Shown: positions 38,029 through 44,729 of the stretch, piece by piece
Position numbering within the stretch: the first letter of the stretch is position 1
Layout: the number at the start of each line of letters is the position of its first letter
Source of the DNA: Gammaproteobacteria bacterium
GTDB taxonomy: Bacteria; Pseudomonadota; Gammaproteobacteria; Pseudomonadales; Azotimanducaceae
Length of the DNA: 44,729 bases
Reading direction: 5' to 3'
Assembly: GCA_028821515.1 (NCBI GenBank)
Contig: JAPPGA010000009.1
Span: 99,557 to 144,285 of the forward strand
Notes under the pieces: model-generated
What the model was told of the DNA's origin: nothing
Database searches by the model: none
What the model saw: the letters and a program-made list of their open reading frames with translations, nothing else
Position numbers and translations under genes: made by a program

Positions 38029-38532
38029 GTGGCATATACGGAAGAGATAAGAGAAGAGGGCCTGCTTGAGAAGCTGGTCAACGTCAACAAGGTTTCCAAG
38101 GTGGTCAAGGGCGGCCGGATCTTCGGCTTCACTGCGTTGACCGTCGTTGGCGACGGCAACGGCCGCGTCGGATTCGGGCACGGCAAGGCACGCGAAGTGC
38201 CCGTCGCCATACAGAAGTCCATGGAGGCGGCAAGGCGGGAGATGGTAGACGTCGAACTCAACGGCACGACCATCTGGTATCCGGTCCGGGAACGCCACGG
38301 CGCATCGATCGTGTACATGCAACCCGCCTCGGAGGGGACGGGCATTATTGCCGGTGGCGCCATGCGGGCCGTGCTGGAAGCGGCAGGCGTGCAGAACGTG
38401 CTGGCAAAGTGCTACGGATCCACCAATCCGGTGAACGTGGTGAGGGCGACGTTCGACGCGCTCAGGAACATGCGTTCGCCGGAGATGGTCGCGGAGAAGC
38501 GCGGCAAGACCGTCGAAGAACTCACGGCTTGA
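38029..38532 (+). CDS. rpsE: 30S ribosomal protein S5
   Basis: A 167-residue S5 acting in mRNA unwinding and decoding accuracy. It contains [19 protein letters not shown] and [15 protein letters not shown], then [20 protein letters not shown] and [12 protein letters not shown]. Starts at GTG, 3 nt after rplR. The spectinomycin loop is nearly that of E. coli, with Gly for Ser in RIFGF. Its stop overlaps the rpmD ATG. Confidence 0.97.
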   Translation: MAYTEEIREEGLLEKLVNVNKVSKVVKGGRIFGFTALTVVGDGNGRVGFGHGKAREVPVAIQKSMEAARREMVDVELNGTTIWYPVRERHGASIVYMQPASEGTGIIAGGAMRAVLEAAGVQNVLAKCYGSTNPVNVVRATFDALRNMRSPEMVAEKRGKTVEELTA

Positions 38533-38756
38533 TGGTGTCTGAGAAAGCAATGCCGGAAAGAAAGCCGAAACAGCAACCGAAACAGATGCTGCGGGTCAGG
38601 CTCGTGAAGAGCCAGCACGGCCGCCTGAAGAAGCACCAGGCCTGTATCAGGGGCCTGGGCTTGCGGCGCATCGGCCAGACCGTGGACGTCGAGGATACGC
38701 CGGCCGTGCGGGGCATGATCGGCAAGGTCAGTTACATGGTCGAGGTGTTGCCGTGA
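38532..38756 (+). CDS. rpmD: 50S ribosomal protein L30
   Basis: Short L30 of 74 residues. The core [18 protein letters not shown], then [21 protein letters not shown] is typical. An N-terminal stretch of about 18 residues (rich in Lys, Gln and Pro) exceeds the usual 59-residue E. coli form; a second ATG at 38550 is possible. The start overlaps the rpsE stop and the end overlaps rplO by 4 nt. Confidence 0.95.
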   Translation: MVSEKAMPERKPKQQPKQMLRVRLVKSQHGRLKKHQACIRGLGLRRIGQTVDVEDTPAVRGMIGKVSYMVEVLP

Positions 38757-39280
38757 CGGACGTCGTGCAAGAAGCGGCGAAAGAAGTTGCGAAGGAAGTT
38801 GCAGAAGAAGCTGCGAAAATGCAACTCAATTCGCTGAGACCGGCGGCCGGGTCGAAGCGCGCGGTGAAGCGCGTTGGTCGCGGCAATGGCGCTGGCACCG
38901 GCAAGACCTGCGGCCGCGGGCAAAAGGGACAGAAGTCACGTTCCGGGTCCTCCATGCCTCCGTGGTTCGAAGGTGGCCAGTTGCCGCTGCAGATGCGGGT
39001 GCCCAAGTTTGGCTTCCGTTCCCGCATTGGCATGACCACCGGAGAAGTTCGCCTGGGCGACCTTGAAAAGGCGCTCGATCGAACGGGAGCCGAAGGGGAC
39101 GTCGTCGACCTGGAGGTTCTGAAGGCGGCAAACGTTCTCTCCCGCAACGTCAAGCGAGCGCGCATCATGCTGTCCGGCAGCATTGGGCGGCCGGTAACGG
39201 TGCGGGGTCTCGGGGTAACCCGAGGCGCAAGGGCTGCGATCGAGGCGGCGGGTGGCAGCATTGAAGGTGAGGAGCACTAG
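38753..39280 (+). CDS. rplO: 50S ribosomal protein L15 with short helical N-terminal extension
   Basis: L15, a late 50S assembly protein. The family start [18 protein letters not shown] is at 38819, but an upstream GTG at 38753 overlaps the rpmD stop and has GAGG before it, giving 22 extra residues ([17 protein letters not shown], likely one amphipathic helix). I favour the longer form since the internal ATG has a poor Shine-Dalgarno. The core has [19 protein letters not shown] and KFGFRSRIG. secY follows 12 bp later. Confidence 0.93.
   Translation: MTDVVQEAAKEVAKEVAEEAAKMQLNSLRPAAGSKRAVKRVGRGNGAGTGKTCGRGQKGQKSRSGSSMPPWFEGGQLPLQMRVPKFGFRSRIGMTTGEVRLGDLEKALDRTGAEGDVVDLEVLKAANVLSRNVKRARIMLSGSIGRPVTVRGLGVTRGARAAIEAAGGSIEGEEH
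38771..38818 (+). repeat. four 12-bp tandem repeats at the rplO start
   Basis: Four units gaagcggcgaaa, gaagttgcgaag, gaagttgcagaa and gaagctgcgaaa run without gaps up to the canonical L15 ATG at 38819. They encode four E-(A/V)-A-(K/E) units. The pattern suggests slippage of a purine-rich initiation region that stayed in frame. Confidence 0.85.
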
Positions 39281-39292
39281 GACGGCGATCCG

Positions 39293-40627
39293 ATGGTGAC
39301 GGCAACTCACAGGGCGGCAACGAGCCTGGCAGGCGCGCAGGCGGGCCTCTCCGAACTTCGGAGCCGGCTGCTGTTCGTCCTGTTCGCGTTGCTCGTCTAT
39401 CGCATAGGCACGCACATACCGGTTCCGGGGATCAATCCGGACTCCCTGCGCGCCCTGTTCGAACAGAACCAGGGCGGCATCCTGGACCTTGTCAACATGT
39501 TCGGCGGGGGCGCGCTGGAGCGCATGAGCATCCTGGCCCTCGGTGTCATGCCCTACATCACGTCGAGCATCGTCATGAACCTCCTGACGATGATGTATCC
39601 GACGTTGCGGCAGCTGCGGAAGGAGGGAGAAGCCGGCCGCAGGAAGATCACGCAGTACACGCGTTACGGCACGCTGATAGTGTCCGTCATCCAGGGAGTT
39701 GCCCTGACGGGAACCCTGGTTGCCCAGGGACTCGCGTTCAATCCCGGCGTTGCTTTCTACTTTACGGCACTGATTACACTGGTATCGGGTGCGCTGTTCC
39801 TGATGTGGCTGGGGGAGCAGATCACGGAGCGGGGCGTCGGCAACGGCATTTCGCTACTGATCTTCGCCGGCATTGTGTCGGGATTCCCGGCGGAAATCGG
39901 GCAGGCGTTCGAAGCGGCCCGGCAGGGCGACCTGAATATCATCGCGCTTCTCGCCATCGGGGTCTTTGGCGTCGTTATCGTCGGTTTCGTGGTGTTCATC
40001 GAGCGCGGACAGCGCCGAATACCCGTCAACTATGCGAAGCGGCAACAGGGCCGGCGCATGTACCAGGCGCAGGCCAGCTACCTCCCGCTGAAGATCAACA
40101 TGGCGGGTGTAATCCCCGCGATTTTCGCTTCCAGCCTGCTGCTCGCGCCGGCTTCGATGGCCACCTGGTTCGGGCAGGCGCCGGGATTCTCCTGGTTACA
40201 GGAAGTGGCCCTCGTGCTGTCACCCGGGCAGCCGGCGTACATTATGCTGTTCGCTGCGGGGATCGTGTTTTTCAGTTTTTTCTACACGGCCATCGTCTTC
40301 GATCCGAAGGATCTTTCCGACAATCTCAAGCGCCAGGGCGCCTATGTGCCGGGTATCCGTCCCGGGGCACAGACTGCGCACTACATCGACAACGTCATCA
40401 CGCGGCTGACCCTGTTCGGGGCGTCTTACGTGACTCTGGTCTGTCTGCTCCCCGAGTTCATGATCGTGTTCTTCAAGGTCACGTTCCAACTCGGTGGCAC
40501 CGCGCTCCTCATCGTGGTGGTGGTGGCGATGGACTTCATGGCGCAGGTGACGGAGCACTTGAGATCGAGCCAGTACGCTAAACTGATGGAACGTTCGAAT
40601 TTGCAGAACTATGGAAGACGGCGATGA
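39293..40627 (+). CDS. secY: protein translocase subunit SecY
   Basis: Channel of the SecYEG translocon in the inner membrane, 444 residues with ten hydrophobic helices. It has [20 protein letters not shown], the plug/TM region [16 protein letters not shown], and the cytoplasmic loops [19 protein letters not shown] and [12 protein letters not shown] that bind ribosome and SecA. Full length; its usual place between rplO and rpmJ. Confidence 0.98.
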   Translation: MVTATHRAATSLAGAQAGLSELRSRLLFVLFALLVYRIGTHIPVPGINPDSLRALFEQNQGGILDLVNMFGGGALERMSILALGVMPYITSSIVMNLLTMMYPTLRQLRKEGEAGRRKITQYTRYGTLIVSVIQGVALTGTLVAQGLAFNPGVAFYFTALITLVSGALFLMWLGEQITERGVGNGISLLIFAGIVSGFPAEIGQAFEAARQGDLNIIALLAIGVFGVVIVGFVVFIERGQRRIPVNYAKRQQGRRMYQAQASYLPLKINMAGVIPAIFASSLLLAPASMATWFGQAPGFSWLQEVALVLSPGQPAYIMLFAAGIVFFSFFYTAIVFDPKDLSDNLKRQGAYVPGIRPGAQTAHYIDNVITRLTLFGASYVTLVCLLPEFMIVFFKVTFQLGGTALLIVVVVAMDFMAQVTEHLRSSQYAKLMERSNLQNYGRRR

Positions 40628-40655
40628 GGCGCCGTCGCCAGGTAAGGAGTGTCCG

Positions 40656-40772
40656 ATGAAAGTTAGGGCCTCGGTCAAGAAAATGTGCCGCAACTGCAAG
40701 ATCGTCAAGCGCAACGGTGTGGTGCGCGTGATCTGCACGGCGGAACCAAGGCACAAACAGAGACAGGGTTAG
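40656..40772 (+). CDS. rpmJ: 50S ribosomal protein L36
   Basis: A 38-residue protein, [19 protein letters not shown] onward, ending KQRQG. Zinc ligands C11, C14, C27 and H33 are present, so this is the zinc-binding form. GGTAAGGAG lies just upstream of the ATG. It sits 28 bp after secY and 6 bp before rpsM, the usual place. Confidence 0.97.
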   Translation: MKVRASVKKMCRNCKIVKRNGVVRVICTAEPRHKQRQG

Positions 40773-40778
40773 GCAGTT

Positions 40779-41141
40779 ATGGCACGTATCGCTGGAATAA
40801 ACGTTCCCGACGACAAGCACGCGGGCATCTCGCTCACGTACATCTTTGGCATTGGCAGATCCACGGCACTGAAGGTCTGCTCGGAGGCCGGGGTGAATCC
40901 GGCGGTCAAGATCCGGGATCTGACCGAGCAGGATCTCGACGGGCTGCGGAGTGAAGTGACCAAGCGGGTGATCGAGGGCGACCTGCGTCGGGAAGTGTCG
41001 ATGAACGTGAAGCGACTCATGGACCTCGGCGCGTATCGAGGCATTCGGCATCGCCGGGGCTTGCCGGTGCGCGGCCAACGCACGCAGACAAATGCACGGA
41101 CGCGCAAGGGCCCCGCGCGCCGGCAGGTCAAGAAGAAGTAG
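40779..41141 (+). CDS. rpsM: 30S ribosomal protein S13
   Basis: A 120-residue S13 of the 30S head contacting P-site tRNA and L5. It has [30 protein letters not shown] and the basic tail [20 protein letters not shown]. In E. coli S4 represses the alpha operon at a pseudoknot before rpsM; here only 6 bp separate rpmJ and rpsM, so any such fold must lie within rpmJ. Confidence 0.98.
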   Translation: MARIAGINVPDDKHAGISLTYIFGIGRSTALKVCSEAGVNPAVKIRDLTEQDLDGLRSEVTKRVIEGDLRREVSMNVKRLMDLGAYRGIRHRRGLPVRGQRTQTNARTRKGPARRQVKKK

Positions 41142-41150
41142 AGAGACGAT

Positions 41151-41534
41151 ATGGCTGAGCCGACCAGGAGAAGGGGCAAGCGCATCGTGGTGGATGGCGT
41201 TGCCCACGTGCATGCTTCATTCAACAATACGATCATTACCATTTCGGACCGACAGGGCAACGCGCTCGGCTGGGCGACGGGCGGTGGCTCGGGTTTCAGG
41301 GGTTCGAGAAAGAAGACGCCCTTCGCTGCCCAGGTTGCGGCCGAGCGGGTCGCGACGGACATGGTCGAGAACCATGGCATGAAAAGCGTCGATGTATACG
41401 TGAAGGGACCGGGGTCCGGCAGGGAGTCGGCCGTGCGCGCGATGAACGCCGCGGGCCTCAAGATCAACAGCATAGCTGACGTGACGCCGATCCCCCACAA
41501 CGGGTGCAGACCGCCGAAGCGACGGCGGGTATGA
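41151..41534 (+). CDS. rpsK: 30S ribosomal protein S11
   Basis: A 127-residue S11 of the 30S platform near the mRNA exit. It includes [34 protein letters not shown] and the conserved [17 protein letters not shown] end. The 71-bp spacer after it holds several gaagtacagg-like units. Confidence 0.98.
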   Translation: MAEPTRRRGKRIVVDGVAHVHASFNNTIITISDRQGNALGWATGGGSGFRGSRKKTPFAAQVAAERVATDMVENHGMKSVDVYVKGPGSGRESAVRAMNAAGLKINSIADVTPIPHNGCRPPKRRRV

Positions 41535-41605
41535 GCGCGATACGAACGGCTGAACATCACGGGAAGTAAAGAAGTACAGGAAGCAGGAAGTACGGGAAGA
41601 ATCAA

Positions 41606-42229
41606 GTGGCGCGTTACACGGGACCAAAGCTAAAGCTTGCTCGGCGGGAGGGGACGGATCTCTTCCTGAAGAGCGGCATTCGACCTATCGAGTCGAAGTG
41701 CCGGGCGGATACTCCACCAGGGCAGCATGGTACGGGCCGTCGGCAACGGCTCACGGACTATGCGATCCAATTGCGCGAAAAGCAGAAGGTACGGCGATTC
41801 TACGGCGTCCTGGAGAAGCAGTTCCGCAACTACTACAAGTTGGCGGACCGTCAACGGGGTGCGACTGGCGAGAACCTGTTGCGACTCCTTGAGGGCCGTC
41901 TCGACAACGTTGTCTACCGGATGGGCTTTGGATCCACGCGTGCCGAGTCGAGGCAACTGGTTTCGCACAAGGCCATAGAGGTGAACGGCAAGCCGGTCAA
42001 CATTCCCTCGTACCAGGTTCGCCCGGAAGACATGGTCGCCGTTCGCGAGAAGGCGAGATCACAGCTTCGCATCAAGTCCGCTCTTGAAGTCGCAGCGCAG
42101 CGCGGAATGGCGGAATGGGTGGAAGTGGACGCAGAAAAGATGGAAGGGAGGTTCAGCCGGTCACCGGATCGCAGCGAGCTCCCGCAGGAAATCAACGAGA
42201 ACCTTATCGTCGAGCTCTACTCGAAATAG
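41606..42229 (+). CDS. rpsD: 30S ribosomal protein S4
   Basis: A 207-residue S4, a primary assembly protein and likely autoregulator of the alpha operon. It begins [20 protein letters not shown] (GTG start) and has [19 protein letters not shown], the [20 protein letters not shown] block and [18 protein letters not shown]. No zinc cysteines are in the N-terminus. It is followed by a 131-bp spacer with a strong hairpin. Confidence 0.98.
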   Translation: MARYTGPKLKLARREGTDLFLKSGIRPIESKCRADTPPGQHGTGRRQRLTDYAIQLREKQKVRRFYGVLEKQFRNYYKLADRQRGATGENLLRLLEGRLDNVVYRMGFGSTRAESRQLVSHKAIEVNGKPVNIPSYQVRPEDMVAVREKARSQLRIKSALEVAAQRGMAEWVEVDAEKMEGRFSRSPDRSELPQEINENLIVELYSK

Positions 42230-42266
42230 GCGCGCTGCTTGAGCCGTCGAGTTTCGGACTGACCGC

Positions 42267-42290
42267 GCGCGGCCAAGGCGTTGGCCGCGC
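42267..42290 (+). promoter_or_regulatory. strong hairpin between rpsD and rpoA
   Basis: gcgcggccaa (42267-42276) and ttggccgcgc (42281-42290) form a perfect 10-bp stem with a 4-nt loop, without a T-run. It lies 70 bp before rpoA. It may protect or mark an mRNA-processing point that sets rpoA output apart from ribosomal proteins; a terminator is unlikely. Confidence 0.6.
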
Positions 42291-42360
42291 CGATGGTGTT
42301 CGACGCGACGTTCGCTGTCAGCAGCGCCCCCCACGATTCATGCCGGAGGATGATTGACAT

Positions 42361-43362
42361 ATGGCACAGTCGGTGAGTGAACTTCTCAAGCCGCGGCACA
42401 TCAGGATCCAGGAGATCAGCCCTACGCACGCCCGTGTCACGCTGGAGCCGCTTGAGCGCGGCTTTGGCCACACGCTGGGTAATACGTTCCGGCGTATTCT
42501 GCTGTCGACGATGCCGGGTTGTGCGATCACGGAAGTGCAGATCGATAACGTGCTGCACGAATACAGCACCATGGAGGGCGTGCAGGAAGACGTCACCGAC
42601 ATCCTGCTCAACCTCAAGGGGGTTGCCGTTCGGTTGCACCATGCGGAATCGGCCGTCGTCCGCCTGTCGAGGGAAGGCGGTGGCACGGTGACTGCGGGTG
42701 ACTTTCAGCGCTCGGACGATGTCGAAGTCGTCAATCCTGATCATCCCATCTGCACGTTGAACCAGGATGGCAGCATTCGGCTTGAAGCGAAGGTGACGCG
42801 CGGCCGGGGTTACGTGCCAGTCGAGCATGTGGACAATGAAGAGGAGGAGTCGCGCACCATCGGCATACTGCGGCTTGATGCAAGTTACAGCCCGATGCGC
42901 CGCGTGGCTTACCATGTCGAAAACGCCCGGGTCGAACAGCGCACGGACCTTGACAGGCTGGTGCTGGACATCGAATCGAACGGCACCATCGAGCCGGAAG
43001 AGGCCATTCGCAGGGCAGCCACTATCCTGAAGCAGCAACTCGATGTCTTCGTTGACCTGGAAGGTGCCGAGGGCGAGGTGGGCACGGAGGAGGAAGCCGA
43101 CGAAATCGATCCGAAACTGTTGCGCCCGGTGGACGACCTGGAGCTGACGGTACGGTCCGCCAACTGCCTGAAGGCTGAACACATCTACTACATCGGCGAC
43201 CTGATCCAGCGCACGGAAGTGGAACTGCTGAAGACGCCCAACCTCGGCAAGAAGTCACTCACCGAGATCAAGGATGTGCTGGCGCAACACGGCCTGGCCC
43301 TGGGAATGCGGCTGGAAACCTGGCCACCGGCGAGTCTGCGTGGCACGGAGCGCGTGTCGTAG
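42361..43362 (+). CDS. rpoA: DNA-directed RNA polymerase alpha subunit
   Basis: A 333-residue alpha subunit. The N-terminal dimerisation domain has [20 protein letters not shown] and [18 protein letters not shown]. The C-terminal domain (about 250-320) includes the [20 protein letters not shown] and [14 protein letters not shown] segments; the Arg265-equivalent precedes SANCLK, so UP-element and activator contacts are expected. Standard last-but-one gene of the alpha operon. Confidence 0.98.
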   Translation: MAQSVSELLKPRHIRIQEISPTHARVTLEPLERGFGHTLGNTFRRILLSTMPGCAITEVQIDNVLHEYSTMEGVQEDVTDILLNLKGVAVRLHHAESAVVRLSREGGGTVTAGDFQRSDDVEVVNPDHPICTLNQDGSIRLEAKVTRGRGYVPVEHVDNEEEESRTIGILRLDASYSPMRRVAYHVENARVEQRTDLDRLVLDIESNGTIEPEEAIRRAATILKQQLDVFVDLEGAEGEVGTEEEADEIDPKLLRPVDDLELTVRSANCLKAEHIYYIGDLIQRTEVELLKTPNLGKKSLTEIKDVLAQHGLALGMRLETWPPASLRGTERVS

Positions 43363-43429
43363 TTGGCCGGACAGTAGAGCCACAAGGGACAAGCCAGAGA
43401 AGACAGGCCAGATAAACGATCCGCAACAG

Positions 43430-44062
43430 ATGAGACACAGAAAGAGTGGCCGGCACTTTAACCGGGACAGCGCGCATCGCAAGTCGATGTTCAGGAACCT
43501 GGCGGTTTCTCTCATCGAGCACGAAGTGATCAGGACGACGGTGCCGAAAGCCAAGGAACTGCGCCGCGTGGCTGAACCGCTGATCACCCTGGCGAAGCAC
43601 GATACGGTCGCGAACCGGCGGCTCGCCTTCCAGCGCACCGGCAGCAAGGCTGCGGTTGGCAAGCTGTTCGAGGAACTCGGTCCCCGTTACGTGGACCGCC
43701 CGGGGGGATATACGCGCATCGTGAGAGCTGGCCACCGCGCCGGCGACTCCGCCCCGGTGGCCGTGATGGAACTCGTTGACCGCCCCGGTCAGTCCTACGA
43801 GGACGAACATCTCGAAGAACCGGCTGCTGCAGTATCGGAAGCGGCGCCGACTGAAACGGAAGAGGTGACTCCCGATTCGGAAGAAGTGTCGGCGGAGACC
43901 GTGGAAGACTCTCCAGTTGAGACAGCGGAGCAGGACGCGACGGAAGCCAGTGAAGAATCGGCTGCGGGGGAGGAAACCGAAGGGGATGCCACCTCCGAAC
44001 CCGGGGAGGGCGATCGGTCGCTGTTCGGGCGATTGCGCAGCAGGCTGAAGAAAGAACCTTAG
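43430..44062 (+). CDS. rplQ: 50S ribosomal protein L17 with acidic C-terminal extension
   Basis: Residues 1 to about 120 are ordinary L17: [39 protein letters not shown] and the [18 protein letters not shown] motif. The usual length is about 127; this protein has 210 residues. The added tail (about 121-200) is dominated by Glu, Ala, Thr, Ser and Asp, then ends in a basic patch [12 protein letters not shown]. It is predicted disordered. The stop is 22 bp from the convergent DUF1820 stop. No intrinsic terminator is evident for the operon. Confidence 0.95.
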   Translation: MRHRKSGRHFNRDSAHRKSMFRNLAVSLIEHEVIRTTVPKAKELRRVAEPLITLAKHDTVANRRLAFQRTGSKAAVGKLFEELGPRYVDRPGGYTRIVRAGHRAGDSAPVAVMELVDRPGQSYEDEHLEEPAAAVSEAAPTETEEVTPDSEEVSAETVEDSPVETAEQDATEASEESAAGEETEGDATSEPGEGDRSLFGRLRSRLKKEP

Positions 44063-44084
44063 GAACCGCGCGGGTTGGGGGTCG

Positions 44085-44423
44085 CTAAGGAGATTTCCCC
44101 CCGCCCTTGGGTACCGGCATGGGGAATGGCGTCACGTTCTGACCGCTGGAGTCCATGATCTTGGCGACCCCTTCCTTCTCCACTTCGTCGATCCTCAAGA
44201 CCGCATGCATGGGGATGAAGCTTCGCTGCACGCCGGAGAACTCCGTTCGCAGCTTGTCTTCGCCGGGGTCGATGACCATTTGCGACTTTTCGCCGAAGAT
44301 GTAGTCCTCGATCTCGACGAACCCGTACAGGTCGCTCTGGTAAATCGAGCGCGCATAGACCTCGTACACCTGCCCTTGGCTGTGGAAGTAGATCCGGTAG
44401 ATGTGCTTTTGCGAGTCGGCCAC
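44085..44423 (-). CDS. DUF1820 family protein
   Basis: A small protein of about 112 residues with HIYRIYFHSQGQVYEVYARS, SDLYGFVEIEDYIFGEKSQM, DPGEDKLRTEFSGV and IPMHAVLRIDEVEKEG. These are the conserved segments of DUF1820, a gammaproteobacterial family of unknown function. The GTG at 44423 with GGAAGG upstream fits the family's short N-terminus; the frame is open to 44651 but that part is Pro/Arg-rich and unlike the family. Cytoplasmic, with no membrane segment. Confidence 0.85.
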   Translation of the reverse strand: MADSQKHIYRIYFHSQGQVYEVYARSIYQSDLYGFVEIEDYIFGEKSQMVIDPGEDKLRTEFSGVQRSFIPMHAVLRIDEVEKEGVAKIMDSSGQNVTPFPMPVPKGGGKSP

Positions 44424-44729
44424 GATACCTTCCAAGGACAGCACACCTCGCTTCGGACCAGGGGCGGTTGCCCCTGGTCGAAGTCTGGCCGGGCCGTCCG
44501 GTTCCTGCCTCGAGGCATCTATATATGGGGGCGTTGGGACTTTTGCAAGCGTGGACAACCCCGCCAAGCGCGTCGCCCGATCAGGGAGCGGGTCGGCAAA
44601 GAGAGATTCGAACACGGGGCCGACGTCAGAGCCTTGCCAGCGCGGCCCCAAAACAGACCGGACAGTTTATTTGTTCTAGTGTACTGTCCCGTAAATAACT
44701 TCTATAATTGTGGGCGTGTTCAATTCGGA
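44424..44729. other. right edge: tRNA-like fragment and possible mobile-element end
   Basis: No gene is visible. On the minus strand, 44590-44620 reads gttcgaatctctctttgccgacc, which resembles a tRNA T-loop and acceptor 3' half, but the T-stem does not pair and no 5' half is present. Beyond it the composition turns A+T-rich. The inverted repeat at 44660-44689 is listed separately. No tRNA is called. Confidence 0.35.
44660..44689. repeat. 7-bp inverted repeat at the A+T-rich right edge
   Basis: ggacagt (44660-44666) and actgtcc (44683-44689) are exact reverse complements around 16 bp, followed by gtaaataactt. An abrupt shift to A+T-rich sequence at this point suggests the end of an insertion sequence running out of the window. 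No transposase can be seen. Confidence 0.35.

Noticed and set aside
44590-44665. A tRNA gene on the minus strand
   Set aside because: Only the T-loop and acceptor-like 3' part match; the T-stem does not pair and no anticodon arm or 5' half is found.

Overview
The window is a G+C-rich bacterial chromosome segment, most likely from a gammaproteobacterium. This rests on an S10-spc-alpha ribosomal cluster in gammaproteobacterial order, a long zinc-free S14, an rpoZ-spoT-recG neighbourhood, a DUF1820 protein after rplQ, and L4, L15 and S5 sequences close to the E. coli forms. I cannot name the genus.

Layout. (1) 119-688 encodes an adenylylsulfate kinase (cysC). (2) 1004-4050 is a compact restriction-modification island: an N6-adenine methyltransferase with a specificity-like C-terminus, a convergent PD-(D/E)XK endonuclease resembling MamI, and a small XRE regulator overlapping the endonuclease start. 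(3) 4285-8884 carries rpoZ-spoT (stringent response, overlapping) and recG. (4) 8888-17069, all on the minus strand, holds two tandem MalT-like LuxR regulators, an exported protein built from eight repeats of 38 residues, and an alginate-export-type porin. (5) 17070-17897 has no convincing gene. (6) 17898-23923 contains a lone AAA ATPase, a crotonase without the canonical catalytic glutamates, a FATP-type acyl-CoA ligase, a YwaF-like membrane protein and an APC permease. (7) 24083-27242 is a str operon of rpsL-rpsG-fusA with no tuf. (8) 27229-29381 is a divergent Rieske oxygenase/TetR pair sitting where tuf would be expected. (9) 29731-44062 is the ribosomal cluster rpsJ-rplCDWB-rpsS-rplV-rpsC-rplP-rpmC-rpsQ-rplNXE-rpsNH-rplFR-rpsE-rpmD-rplO-secY-rpmJ-rpsMKD-rpoA-rplQ. 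(10) A DUF1820 gene and a possible mobile-element edge close the window.

How the genes work together. The ribosomal block makes the translation apparatus, the SecY channel and the RNA polymerase alpha subunit. It has good sigma70-like promoters before rpsL and rpsJ, a terminator-like hairpin in the rpsJ leader, and a second between rpsJ and rplC. Small tandem duplications recur in its intergenic spacers, and S17 and L17 carry long acidic extensions. S12 has Arg at position 43, the classic streptomycin-resistance residue.

The least explained part is the porin, repeat protein and tandem MalT-like regulator locus. It has phased copies of a CCGGTAG motif upstream of the repeat-protein gene, and again upstream of the regulator pair. 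It looks like a self-contained envelope regulon with an unknown signal. Gene families were assigned by reading the sequence; no database search was run.
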